Assembly: GCA_017860725.1 (NCBI GenBank)
Contig: JAGDMX010000018.1
Coordinates: 1-17,449, forward strand
DNA from: Chloroflexota bacterium
GTDB lineage: Bacteria > Chloroflexota > Anaerolineae > Anaerolineales > UBA4823
Length of the DNA stretch: 17,449 nt
Reading direction: 5' to 3'
The position numbers were made by a program, and so were the translations under genes. Of this stretch, positions 7,687-14,749 are shown one piece after another. Below the pieces are notes generated by a model that was not told the origin of the DNA, made no database searches, and worked only from the letters and a program-made list of their open reading frames with translations. Position 1 is the stretch's first letter. Each line of letters begins with the position of its first letter.

Positions 7687-8169
7687 TTACCGCTTCCAGG
7701 CTTTGTGGATACGCCAGTAGGTGACCTCCAATGCCTCCGGTAAAACGCGGGTGGAACCAACGGTGGACATAAAATTCGTATCACCACCCCAACGAGGCAC
7801 GATATGCAGATGAATATGATTGGCAACTCCAGCCCCAGCCATTTCCCCAATATTAATCCCCAGGTTATATCCTTGCGGTTTATATTCGGCTTGTAGGGCG
7901 GCAATTGCCTGGGTCGCGACCTCTAAGATCTCCGCCCGGGTGGTAGCTTCCAGGGCTTCGAGCGAGGCTTGATGCTCGTACGGAGCAACCATCAAGTGAC
8001 CGCTGGTATAGGGATAACGATTAAGGATCGCATAAACCCACTGGCCGCGATAAACCACCAGATTTTCGGGCCCATCTTGGCGAGACGGCTCTACGCAAAA
8101 GATACATCCTTCAGGTTTGGTAGTATTTTGAATATAGGACATACGCCAGGGTGACCAGAGATGTTCCAA
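7687..8169 (-). CDS. HIT-domain protein, Ap4A phosphorylase/hydrolase-like
   Basis: 160-residue member of the histidine triad superfamily, nucleotide hydrolases or transferases acting on dinucleoside polyphosphates such as Ap4A. The signature NHIHLHIVPRWGGD carries His118, His120 and His122, the middle one being the expected nucleophile. The N-terminus has LWSPWRMSYI and a CIFC pair (22-25), as in the stand-alone Ap4A phosphorylase-like branch, where such cysteines can bind zinc. The start codon is TTG at 8169. It is backed by an AGGAG Shine-Dalgarno exactly 5 nt upstream, and the product starts where homologues do. First gene of the HIT-thiolase-dehydrogenase run. A metabolic link between Ap4A turnover and acyl-CoA use is not established; co-transcription may be incidental. 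Confidence 0.9.
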   Translation of the reverse strand: MEHLWSPWRMSYIQNTTKPEGCIFCVEPSRQDGPENLVVYRGQWVYAILNRYPYTSGHLMVAPYEHQASLEALEATTRAEILEVATQAIAALQAEYKPQGYNLGINIGEMAGAGVANHIHLHIVPRWGGDTNFMSTVGSTRVLPEALEVTYWRIHKAWKR

Positions 8170-8205
8170 TTTTACTCCTAAGAGCCTTGGTCGAATCCAG
8201 TAAAT

Positions 8206-8214
8206 TTATTGTAG
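8206..8214. repeat. Left copy of a 9-bp target-site duplication
   Basis: TTATTGTAG here is repeated exactly at 8277-8285, directly flanking the inverted-repeat element at 8215-8276. The match extends to a tenth base (C), which is ambiguous because C is also the first base of the element. On the minus strand it contains TACAAT, a possible -10 box of the HIT operon. Confidence 0.8.
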
Positions 8215-8276
8215 CGTCAGTTCGGGATAAGGAAAAGTGGGGGGTTTTGGGTTTATCCTATTATCCCGAATTCACG
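8215..8276. mobile_element. 62-bp MITE-like element with terminal inverted repeats
   Basis: The left end CGTCAGTTCGGGATAA (8215-8230) and the reverse complement of the right end, CGTGAATTCGGGATAA (8261-8276), match at 14 of 16 positions, with a perfect inner 10-bp core TTCGGGATAA. The element is bordered by an exact 9-bp direct repeat (8206-8214 and 8277-8285), the hallmark of transposition. It has no coding capacity. Its first 41 bp recur at 17331-17371 (38/41 identical), showing it is a member of a dispersed family. Direct duplications of about 9 bp are produced by several insertion-sequence families (IS4-type among them); I cannot name the parent. It lies between the divergent HIT and xseA promoters, and a transcript across it could fold into a 10-16 bp hairpin. 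Confidence 0.82.
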
Positions 8277-8285
8277 TTATTGTAG
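8277..8285. repeat. Right copy of the 9-bp target-site duplication
   Basis: TTATTGTAG, identical to 8206-8214, immediately follows the right inverted repeat of the small element. Removing 8215-8285 would restore an uninterrupted HIT-xseA intergenic region. Confidence 0.8.
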
Positions 8286-8307
8286 CAAAGATTTCATGAT
8301 CGGTGAA
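8279..8307 (-). promoter_or_regulatory. Possible ancestral promoter of the HIT-thiolase-dehydrogenase operon
   Basis: On the minus strand TTCACC (8307-8302), 17 bp, then TACAAT (8284-8279). The -10 lies inside the target-site duplication, so the insertion created a second TACAAT at 8208-8213 nearer the gene but without a good -35 (TTTTCC at 17 bp). Transcripts from the distal copy would pass through the 62-bp element. Confidence 0.35.
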
Positions 8308-8313
8308 TGGGAA

Positions 8314-8342
8314 TTGACAACCCAATAGAAGAAGGGTATCCT
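8314..8342 (+). promoter_or_regulatory. Sigma-70 promoter of the xseA operon
   Basis: TTGACA (8314-8319), 17-bp spacer, TATCCT (8337-8342). It lies downstream of the small mobile element and so was not broken by it. Transcription should begin near 8349, giving a leader of about 30 nt. No Shine-Dalgarno is visible before ATG 8381. Confidence 0.65.
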
Positions 8343-8380
8343 TTCGCTACCAGCCTGCGCAGCTTGCCCACTCAACGACC

Positions 8381-9607
8381 ATGAATCAGCTCTCTTTTTT
8401 CGAAGCACCCATATGGACCGTCACCAACCTGACGCGCTACCTGAAGGAGTTGCTGGAAAGCGATGAGTACTTGCAGGACATCTGGGTACAGGGAGAAATT
8501 TCCAACCTGTCCCGACCGACCTCTGGGCATCTGTATTTCACACTGAAAGATAACGCCAGCTCGCTGCGCTGTGTAATGTGGCGCAATACGGCGCTCAGGC
8601 TGCCGTTCAACCCACAAGATGGGCAGGCTGTGGAAGTACATGGCAGCCTGAGCATCTACGAGGCTGGCGGACAATACCAGCTCTACGCCGACCTGATGCG
8701 CTCATTAGGCGAAGGCGCCTTATACCAAGAGTTTTTGCGCTTGAAGGCACGCCTGGAGGCCGAAGGGTTATTTGCTGTGGAACGCAAACGACCTCTACCT
8801 CGCTGGCCGCACCGCATTGGGATCATCACCTCTCCAACCGGAGCCGCGCTGCGCGACATGCTCAACACGCTACGCCGCCGCTACCCGCTAGCCGAAGTAA
8901 TCCTCGCCCCCACCCCTGTCCAGGGGGTTGAAGCGCCTCCTGGGATTATCGCCGCGCTGGAAGCTCTGAACCGCCTGGCACGCCCGGATGTCATCCTGCT
9001 GGCACGCGGGGGAGGATCGATCGAAGATTTATGGGCATTCAATGACGAAAATGTGGCGCGGGCAATCGCGGCCTCCTCAGCACCGGTGGTGTCCGGCGTG
9101 GGACATGAGACGGACTTCACCATTGCCGACTTTGTCAGCGACTTGCGCGCCCCCACCCCTACCGCGGCAGCCGAGCTGGCAACTCCGAACCGCACAGATC
9201 TGTCGGATGATCTCATGGAAGTTACCCAACGGATGCTGCGAGCCGTACAATCGATGATCCAATCTCAAAAATGGAATACCAGCCACCTGAAAAACCGTCT
9301 GCACCAGCGTTCACCGCTGTCGCGACTGTACTCAGATCGTCAGCGCCTGGATGATCTGCTATACAGGATCAGTCTGTCAGTCCAACACCGCCTGACTTTG
9401 CTGCGTGCTCATCTGGCTGGTTTAGACCAGAGACTGAATAGCCTGAGCCCGGCTCAAGTTCTGCAGCGCGGGTATGCAATCATTAAATCTCCAGATGGGA
9501 AAATTATCCGTAGTGTCGCTCAAGTTCGGCGCGGAGATTCGCTGACTGCCACCTTAACGGATGGTAATCTGGATGTCACCGTCATAGAAACTCATAAAAT
9601 TGATTGA
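8381..9607 (+). CDS. xseA: Exodeoxyribonuclease VII large subunit
   Basis: 408-residue catalytic subunit of exonuclease VII, which degrades single-stranded DNA from both ends in mismatch repair and recombination. The N-terminal OB-fold (about 10-110; VQGEISNLSRPTSGHLYFTL) binds ssDNA. The catalytic domain carries ARGGGSIEDLWAFNDE (208-223) and GHETDFTIADFVSDLRAPTPTAAAE (241-265), the family signatures. A C-terminal coiled-coil (about 275-385) that binds several XseB copies follows, and RGYAIIKSPDGKII marks the usual C-terminal segment. Length is at the lower end of the family. It heads a five-gene plus-strand run. The small subunit gene is present but separated from it by a membrane-protein gene, which is unusual. 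Confidence 0.97.
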   Translation: MNQLSFFEAPIWTVTNLTRYLKELLESDEYLQDIWVQGEISNLSRPTSGHLYFTLKDNASSLRCVMWRNTALRLPFNPQDGQAVEVHGSLSIYEAGGQYQLYADLMRSLGEGALYQEFLRLKARLEAEGLFAVERKRPLPRWPHRIGIITSPTGAALRDMLNTLRRRYPLAEVILAPTPVQGVEAPPGIIAALEALNRLARPDVILLARGGGSIEDLWAFNDENVARAIAASSAPVVSGVGHETDFTIADFVSDLRAPTPTAAAELATPNRTDLSDDLMEVTQRMLRAVQSMIQSQKWNTSHLKNRLHQRSPLSRLYSDRQRLDDLLYRISLSVQHRLTLLRAHLAGLDQRLNSLSPAQVLQRGYAIIKSPDGKIIRSVAQVRRGDSLTATLTDGNLDVTVIETHKID

Positions 9608-9611
9608 GAAC

Positions 9612-10076
9612 ATGGAAACTTCACCTCGACCCCTTGATAATGAACAAGCACTCATCGAATTTGCCACAGCGAGCAATGAAAAGCTGGAAGGCGCCAGCCA
9701 GGCCAGTGCCTACCGGGCATTCAACCTGGGTTGTTCCATCGGCTTGATCCCCGCCCTGTTGATCGGCTTTGCAGCCTACTTCATCGCCAACAATAGTTGG
9801 GTCGCCGCAGTTGCTACGGCGATCGTCATGCTACTGGCGGCAGCTGGTTTTGCCGCCCTGGCAGCCTATATCACGCGTGCCCGCCGGATGGATCGCATTT
9901 ATCACGAACAGGTCGCTCCAGAGATCAGTCAAAAACTTGCAGAACTGCAGGTGGAGCGACCGGAACTCCTGCGGATCGCTGAACGCGAGCTGCCTACCAA
10001 TGCTGCCCTGGTTCATTTCTTGACGATCGAGCTACAGAAACCTGACGCAGGTATAGCCCTGGAGAGCAAACCATGA
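9612..10076 (+). CDS. Small two-helix membrane protein of unknown function between xseA and xseB
   Basis: 154 residues, not recognised. Residues ~37-62 (LGCSIGLIPALLIGFAAYFIA) and ~65-92 (VAAVATAIVMLLAAAGFAALAAYI) form two hydrophobic helices separated by a short NNSW turn, so a hairpin in the membrane is expected. The basic ARRMDR after helix 2 suggests both ends face the cytoplasm. The C-terminal ~60 residues are charged and helical (EISQKLAELQVERPELLRIAERELP). The ATG at 9612 is 4 bp after the xseA stop; an in-frame TTG at 9600 would overlap xseA. The stop TGA overlaps the ATG of xseB (ATGA), so translation is tightly coupled. A role linked to exonuclease VII is possible only by position. 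Confidence 0.8.
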   Translation: METSPRPLDNEQALIEFATASNEKLEGASQASAYRAFNLGCSIGLIPALLIGFAAYFIANNSWVAAVATAIVMLLAAAGFAALAAYITRARRMDRIYHEQVAPEISQKLAELQVERPELLRIAERELPTNAALVHFLTIELQKPDAGIALESKP

Positions 10077-10327
10077 ATCAAGAATCCGATAATGCTGGAC
10101 TGCTTTTATCAGACCGGCCGGTTGATCAGTTAACCTATGAGGAAGCCTTTGCCGAACTAGAGCGAATCGTCCAGGCCCTTGAAGCCAATGAACATCCCCT
10201 TGATCAGGCTATGCAGTTCTTTGAGCGCGGCCAGGCTCTGGCACGCCGCTGTGCAGCTTTGCTGGATGCAGCCGATCTAAAGATCCAGCAGATTATGGGC
10301 GATGAGCTGGTTGATCTGAATCTATAA
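10073..10327 (+). CDS. xseB: Exodeoxyribonuclease VII small subunit
   Basis: 84-residue helical-hairpin protein that binds the coiled-coil of XseA. The family core is LTYEEAFAELERIVQALEANEHPLDQAMQFFERGQALARRC (residues ~20-60), giving the typical ELE-x-IV-x-LE and L-x-x-A-x-x-x-F-x-x-G pattern. It ends in LLDAADLKIQQI, also standard. An N-terminal extension of about 18 residues precedes the core. The ATG overlaps the stop of the upstream membrane-protein gene as ATGA, implying coupled translation. The DUF212 gene follows 11 bp later. Confidence 0.95.
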   Translation: MNQESDNAGLLLSDRPVDQLTYEEAFAELERIVQALEANEHPLDQAMQFFERGQALARRCAALLDAADLKIQQIMGDELVDLNL

Positions 10328-10338
10328 TCAGGTGTCGA

Positions 10339-10785
10339 ATGTTTGATGTTCTGGTCAACCCGGTGCTCTGGGCTGGTTTGATCGCCTGGGGGATCGCCCA
10401 GGCATTGAAAGTTCCAATTGATTACATGCAGACCCGTAGCTGGCATTGGTATCTACTGCTGGAGGCAGGGGGAATGCCCAGCTCGCACTCTGCCTTGATC
10501 ACCAGTGTCGCACACGGCATCGGTTTATTCACTGGATTTGACACACCTTTATTCGCCCTGGCCTTTACGATCGCCGCGGTGGTCGTCTACGATGCTACGG
10601 GTATCCGGCGACAGGCCGGCATACATGCCGAGCTGATCAACGCTATGCTCCGCGATTTAGCGACCGGCCATCCTTTAAAAAACCAGCAGCTCAGGGAAGT
10701 CCTGGGGCACACACCATTGGAGGCGCTTGCTGGTGTGATCTTAGGCCTGGTCGTCGCCCAGGTAGTCTGGTTTTTATGGAATTAA
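10339..10785 (+). CDS. Divergent PAP2 (DUF212) family membrane protein
   Basis: 148-residue integral membrane protein of the divergent PAP2/DUF212 family, related to acid phosphatase/vanadium haloperoxidase-type lipid phosphatases. The signature GGMPSSHSALI (44-54) is the PSSHSA motif. VVVYDATGIRRQAGIHAE (81-98) carries the second conserved block, and LGHTPLEALAG (122-132) the third, with the histidine that would act in phosphoryl transfer. Three to four hydrophobic helices are visible (about 5-22, 55-85, 128-147). A lipid-phosphate substrate is inferred from superfamily membership, not shown. It lies in the xseA run with short gaps on both sides (11 and 23 bp). Confidence 0.92.
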   Translation: MFDVLVNPVLWAGLIAWGIAQALKVPIDYMQTRSWHWYLLLEAGGMPSSHSALITSVAHGIGLFTGFDTPLFALAFTIAAVVVYDATGIRRQAGIHAELINAMLRDLATGHPLKNQQLREVLGHTPLEALAGVILGLVVAQVVWFLWN

Positions 10786-10808
10786 CCGGCTCACCTTGAA
10801 AAACACTG

Positions 10809-12626
10809 ATGCAGTCAGGTTTTAGACCCTTACGCCGCCCGGTTTCCAGCTCGGATGGTCCCGTCGCCCGACCATCTCTCGGAGAAATGCGTCGCTTATT
10901 CAATTATTTGCGACCCTATTGGCGGCGGATGGTCATCGCAATTTTAGCGCTGATCCTGGGGACCGGGTTAGGCTTGTTGTTTCCCTGGATTATTCAAAAC
11001 CTGGTGGATACCGTTCTGAGCCAGGGGGACCTGCAACAGCTAAACCGAATCACGGTACTCCTGATCGTCACCTTCCTGCTGCGATCCGTCTTCTACTACA
11101 TTCAAAATTATTACCTGACTTATGTGGGTGAGCGGATTGTGGTTGATTTGCGCAATCAAACTTACGCGCATACCCAGTCGCTCAGCCTGCGTTTCTTTGC
11201 CGACCGCCGGGTTGGCGAGCTGATCTCCCGGCTGGCATCCGATGTGACCATGGTGCGCTCGGCCCTGACCAACAGCGTTGCCACGGTGCTCAGCCAATCG
11301 CTCACTTTCCTGGGGTCGCTGGTATTAATGCTGGTGATCAACTGGCGACTGACGCTCTTTATCCTCCTGCTGACCCCTCTGGTCATTGGCAGTGCCGCAA
11401 TCTTTGGCGCAAGGTTGCGCAAGCTATCGACGACGGTCCAGGATAAACTGGCAGACAGCAATGCAATGGCCGAGGAAGCCTTGGGGAATGTGCGTATCGT
11501 CAAGGCTTTCACTCGGGAAACTTACGAAGTTGAGCGCTATACCACAGCCGTCGAGCATACGTTCGCCACCACCCTGCATATGGCTAAATTGAGATCGGCG
11601 TTTGGCTCGCTGATCTCCTTCTTGGGATTTGCCAGCCTGGCAGCGATTCTGTGGTTTGGAGGTCGGGAAGTGATCGCCGGAAGATTATCCGGCGGGCAGT
11701 TGATTGCCTTTTTGGTTTATGGGATTAACATTGCGGCCTCACTAGGCGCCTTCACAGGCTTGTACACCCAGCTGCAGGAAGCGGCCGGCGCCTCCCGGCG
11801 TATATTCGAATTGCTGGATGAAAAACCGGAGATCGCCGATCCACCACAGCCCGTAACCTTGGGCAGGATTCAAGGTCGGCTTGAGTTTAATCATGTTTCA
11901 TTTGCATATCCAGGCGCCCAGCATGTATTACATGAAATCAACCTGGAAATTCAGCCGGGTGAAATCCTGGCGCTGGTTGGACCCTCAGGCGCAGGCAAGT
12001 CCACTCTGTTTAACCTGATTCCCCGCTTCTATGATCCATCTGAGGGCCGGATTCTGCTGGATGGTGTTGATCTGCGGCAGCTTCGCCTGGCAGATTTACG
12101 CAGCCTGATCGGTTTAGTGCCTCAGGAGACTCAGCTTTTCTCCGGCACCATCCTGGATAACCTGCGTTATGGGAATCTGCAAGCCAGCATACCTGAAATC
12201 GAAACTGCCGCCCGCACCGCCAATGCTGAGGAATTTGTATTACACCTGCCGCAGGGGTACGATACCCTGGTGGGCGAGCGTGGAGTCAAACTCTCCGGGG
12301 GGCAACGCCAGCGCATTGCCATCGCGCGGGCAATTCTAAAAGATCCGCGCATTTTATTGTTGGATGAAGCGACCTCCAGCCTGGATTCCGAATCCGAAAG
12401 CCTGGTTCAGGAGGCCTTGGAGCGCCTGATGCTCGGGCGGACCACAGTGATCATCGCCCACCGCCTGTCCACGGTACACAAAGCCAACCGGATAGCAGTG
12501 CTAAATGAGGGCTATTTGATCGAGCTGGGTTCTCACATTGAGCTGGTAGCGCTTGATGGGCTGTATGCTCGCCTGTACCGTATGCAGTTCCATCCCATAG
12601 AGCTACAGTCCGAAATTGGTGATTAG
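10809..12626 (+). CDS. ABC transporter half-transporter, exporter type (permease fused to ATPase)
   Basis: 605-residue MsbA/LmrA/BmrA-type exporter that would work as a homodimer or with another half-transporter. Six transmembrane helices occupy about 40-315. The nucleotide-binding domain follows with Walker A GPSGAGKST (391-399), Q-loop Q439, signature LSGGQ (495-499), Walker B ILLLDE (515-520) with catalytic Glu520, and H-loop His551. All ATPase residues are intact, so at least homodimeric activity is expected. The ATG at 10809 is 23 bp after the DUF212 stop; no clear Shine-Dalgarno. Its stop overlaps by 4 bp the stop of the convergent murJ gene. Cargo unknown: lipids, drugs or peptides are all possible. 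Confidence 0.93.
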   Translation: MQSGFRPLRRPVSSSDGPVARPSLGEMRRLFNYLRPYWRRMVIAILALILGTGLGLLFPWIIQNLVDTVLSQGDLQQLNRITVLLIVTFLLRSVFYYIQNYYLTYVGERIVVDLRNQTYAHTQSLSLRFFADRRVGELISRLASDVTMVRSALTNSVATVLSQSLTFLGSLVLMLVINWRLTLFILLLTPLVIGSAAIFGARLRKLSTTVQDKLADSNAMAEEALGNVRIVKAFTRETYEVERYTTAVEHTFATTLHMAKLRSAFGSLISFLGFASLAAILWFGGREVIAGRLSGGQLIAFLVYGINIAASLGAFTGLYTQLQEAAGASRRIFELLDEKPEIADPPQPVTLGRIQGRLEFNHVSFAYPGAQHVLHEINLEIQPGEILALVGPSGAGKSTLFNLIPRFYDPSEGRILLDGVDLRQLRLADLRSLIGLVPQETQLFSGTILDNLRYGNLQASIPEIETAARTANAEEFVLHLPQGYDTLVGERGVKLSGGQRQRIAIARAILKDPRILLLDEATSSLDSESESLVQEALERLMLGRTTVIIAHRLSTVHKANRIAVLNEGYLIELGSHIELVALDGLYARLYRMQFHPIELQSEIGD

Positions 12627-14200
12627 CGTCGGATGCGCTGCATCACTGCCCGAGTCAGCAGCTTGACTTCCTCAACTCTCATCACAGACAGCAATACACT
12701 ATAAATTCCACCACCCACTAGGATTCCACCAATCACCACAAACCAAATCGATTGACCGGCGGTGGTTTGAGCCCATATTAACAGGCCTGCGGACATGACC
12801 AGCGCGGCTAGCAGGGATAGGAGAGCGGTTTTCAAGATTGTACGCCCTTCCAGTCCGTTCAGCCGCCGGCGCATCAGCCATAATAGGGCGATCATTTCCA
12901 GCGTAGTTGCCAGCGAGTTGGCCAGCGCCAGACCCCCGTGCGGCATCCAACCCAGGCGGGTAAAAAGCGCCGCAAACAGCAGGCTGAAGACAACATTCAG
13001 ACTCATCGCCGCCACACCCACGAAGACCGGCGTTTTCGTGTCGTGCAGGGCATAGAAGGCCCGAGATGTTATCTCTACCACAGAATGACCGATGAGGCCG
13101 ACCGAGTACCACAGCAATGCCCAGGCTACCAGCTCCGTCGAAAATTCAGTAAATTCCCCCCGCTCGTAGAACGCTGTGATGATCGGTATCCGCAGGAATA
13201 TTAACCCGAAAGTCGCCGGCACTGCCAACAGCAGGACACCACGCAGGCTGGCTGCTAACGAGCTGCGCATGGCTGTCATCTGTCCTAGAGCGATTTGGGC
13301 GGAGAAAGTCGGCATGGCAGCAATGGCAATCGATTGCGCAATGATCGCTTGTGGCATAAGCATCAAGGCGAAGGCATAGGTGACACCATTGATGCTGCCC
13401 TCCACCATCTGGGAAGCGAGCCAGACATTGATCCAGAAATTTAGTTGGACGACAGCGACGCCTAATAATCTGGGTAAAAACAGGCGCCCGACTTCCCGAA
13501 CCGTTTTAAGTTTCAGCCCAAAGGTGGCGGAGTAATCCGGCTTTAGTCGTACCAGAGAAGGTATTTGTAACAGCAAGTGCAAACTTGCGCCAAGCAGCAC
13601 ACCCCAGGCCAGTCCATAAATGCCCAGGTAAGGTTTCAGCACGATGACACCAAAGATCATCCCCAGGGCATACATTGCCGGTGTCAGTGCTGGAATAAAA
13701 AATACCTGGTGAGAGTTTAGTATCCCGATTACCAGCCCGCTCAAGCCGAAGATAACCACCGAAGGCAGCATCAGGCGCATCAGCGAGACAGTCAAAGCTT
13801 CTTTGGCCGGGTCGGCAGCAAAACCGGGAGCAAGCAAGTAGCGTACGATCAGTGGGGCGAATACCGCTGCCAGGGCTGCCGCTGCGGTGAGAATAAGCAG
13901 AATCAAGTTAGCAATTGCCGAAGCCAGCTTCCAGGCGCCTGGCCGGTCTTGTTTTGTCAGCAAACCCGTAAAAGTCGGAATGAACGCCGATCCTAATGCA
14001 CCGCCCGCTACCAGATTAAACAGGGTCTCTGAGACGCGGTTGGCGGCTGCAAAGGCTTCGATCTCCATGCCGGTGCCAAATGCATTCGCCACCAGGATCT
14101 GCCGCAACAGGCCGACTAAAGTACTAAATACAAATGCCGCCATCACCAGCCCGGCGGCATGTGCTATTTGTCGATTGGAAGAGATCGGGTCATTCGTCAC
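12623..14200 (-). CDS. murJ: Lipid II flippase MurJ (MviN family)
   Basis: 525-residue polytopic membrane protein of the MviN/MurJ family, which moves lipid II across the cytoplasmic membrane for peptidoglycan synthesis. The N-terminus shows the family block TLVGLLRQILVANAFGTG, then AAANRVSETLFNLVAGGALGSAFIPTF, the region with the conserved arginines. About 14 hydrophobic segments follow, including the RAFYALHDTKTPVFVGV block after helix 9, also typical. The start codon is GTG at 14200; a TATAAT box lies only 8 nt upstream, so the message looks leaderless and there is no Shine-Dalgarno. In some Chloroflexota with reduced or absent cell walls MurJ homologues may move other lipid-linked sugars, so the cargo is inferred. 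Divergent from the LexA-type-controlled ATL gene. Confidence 0.93.
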   Translation of the reverse strand: MTNDPISSNRQIAHAAGLVMAAFVFSTLVGLLRQILVANAFGTGMEIEAFAAANRVSETLFNLVAGGALGSAFIPTFTGLLTKQDRPGAWKLASAIANLILLILTAAAALAAVFAPLIVRYLLAPGFAADPAKEALTVSLMRLMLPSVVIFGLSGLVIGILNSHQVFFIPALTPAMYALGMIFGVIVLKPYLGIYGLAWGVLLGASLHLLLQIPSLVRLKPDYSATFGLKLKTVREVGRLFLPRLLGVAVVQLNFWINVWLASQMVEGSINGVTYAFALMLMPQAIIAQSIAIAAMPTFSAQIALGQMTAMRSSLAASLRGVLLLAVPATFGLIFLRIPIITAFYERGEFTEFSTELVAWALLWYSVGLIGHSVVEITSRAFYALHDTKTPVFVGVAAMSLNVVFSLLFAALFTRLGWMPHGGLALANSLATTLEMIALLWLMRRRLNGLEGRTILKTALLSLLAALVMSAGLLIWAQTTAGQSIWFVVIGGILVGGGIYSVLLSVMRVEEVKLLTRAVMQRIRR

Positions 14201-14208
14201 AAATCTGA

Positions 14209-14214
14209 ATTATA
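14209..14214 (-). promoter_or_regulatory. -10 box of the murJ promoter, adjacent to the GTG start
   Basis: TATAAT on the minus strand ends 8 nt before GTG 14200. The predicted start of transcription falls on or next to the start codon. No convincing -35 is found at 16-19 bp. Confidence 0.5.
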
Positions 14215-14286
14215 AGGTAAAAAGCCGGTAGAATATTGAAGACGTAACGATCCTTTTCAATCACAGTAACAAATGGCTAAAAAGCC

Positions 14287-14315
14287 TTGACATAGAACAT
14301 ATGTTCGGTTATATT
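14287..14315 (+). promoter_or_regulatory. Sigma-70 promoter of the ATL-VOC genes
   Basis: TTGACA (14287-14292), 17-bp spacer, TATATT (14310-14315). The leader would be about 17 nt and includes an AGGAG Shine-Dalgarno (14326-14330) 8 nt before ATG 14339. This is the best-formed promoter in the window and contains the palindromic operator listed next. Confidence 0.8.
14295..14306. promoter_or_regulatory. LexA (SOS) box of Gram-positive type
   Basis: GAACATATGTTC is a perfect 12-bp palindrome of the form GAAC-N4-GTTC, the known core of the Gram-positive LexA/DinR operator. It lies wholly between the -35 and -10 hexamers, where a bound repressor would block RNA polymerase. The downstream gene encodes a DNA-damage protein. 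I noticed no second GAAC-N4-GTTC in the window. Binding by LexA is inferred, not shown. Confidence 0.72.
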
Positions 14316-14338
14316 ATTCCATATTAGGAGAGAATACA

Positions 14339-14716
14339 ATGGCCAGATTTACATCTCCTCCCAACCCCGAGCTATTCAAAGCTCAGGTTTGGGCGCTGGT
14401 AAAACAGGTCCCGCCGGGGAAGGTTGCTACCTATGGGCAGATTGCAGCCCTGTTAGCGGTACCGGGCGGGATGGATCCCAAGGATTACCAGGCTTTCGGG
14501 GCGCGCTGGGTCGGGGGTGCAATGGCAGCCTGCCCACCAGATGTCCCCTGGCAGCGTATCATCAACGCCCAGGGCAAGATCAGCCTGCCAGAAGGCGGCG
14601 GGCGATCCTTACAGCGCGATCTGCTGGAGAGTGAAGGCGTCGTGTTCGATGACCGCGGCAGGATCGATCTGCAGAAATATCGCTGGAGTGGACCGCCTGA
14701 CTCACCTACCGGATGA
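14339..14716 (+). CDS. Alkyltransferase-like protein (ATL; MGMT-like DNA-binding fold without active-site cysteine)
   Basis: 125-residue protein of the Ada/Ogt/MGMT DNA-binding superfamily, here just the C-terminal domain. VPPGKVATYGQIAALL (24-39) is the helix-turn-helix entry. The active-site motif PCHR of true O6-alkylguanine transferases reads PWQR (70-73), so the alkyl-accepting cysteine is replaced by Trp71 and the next histidine by Gln72. Such ATL proteins bind O6-alkylguanine, flip it and hand the lesion to nucleotide excision repair rather than removing the alkyl group. The RIINAQGKISLPEGGG block is conserved. AGGAG lies 8 nt before the ATG, and a LexA-type box sits in the promoter. 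The VOC gene follows after 33 bp. Confidence 0.9.
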   Translation: MARFTSPPNPELFKAQVWALVKQVPPGKVATYGQIAALLAVPGGMDPKDYQAFGARWVGGAMAACPPDVPWQRIINAQGKISLPEGGGRSLQRDLLESEGVVFDDRGRIDLQKYRWSGPPDSPTG

Positions 14717-14749
14717 CAGGCGCAAGGCGTTAGGAAAGGATCGGATCGT

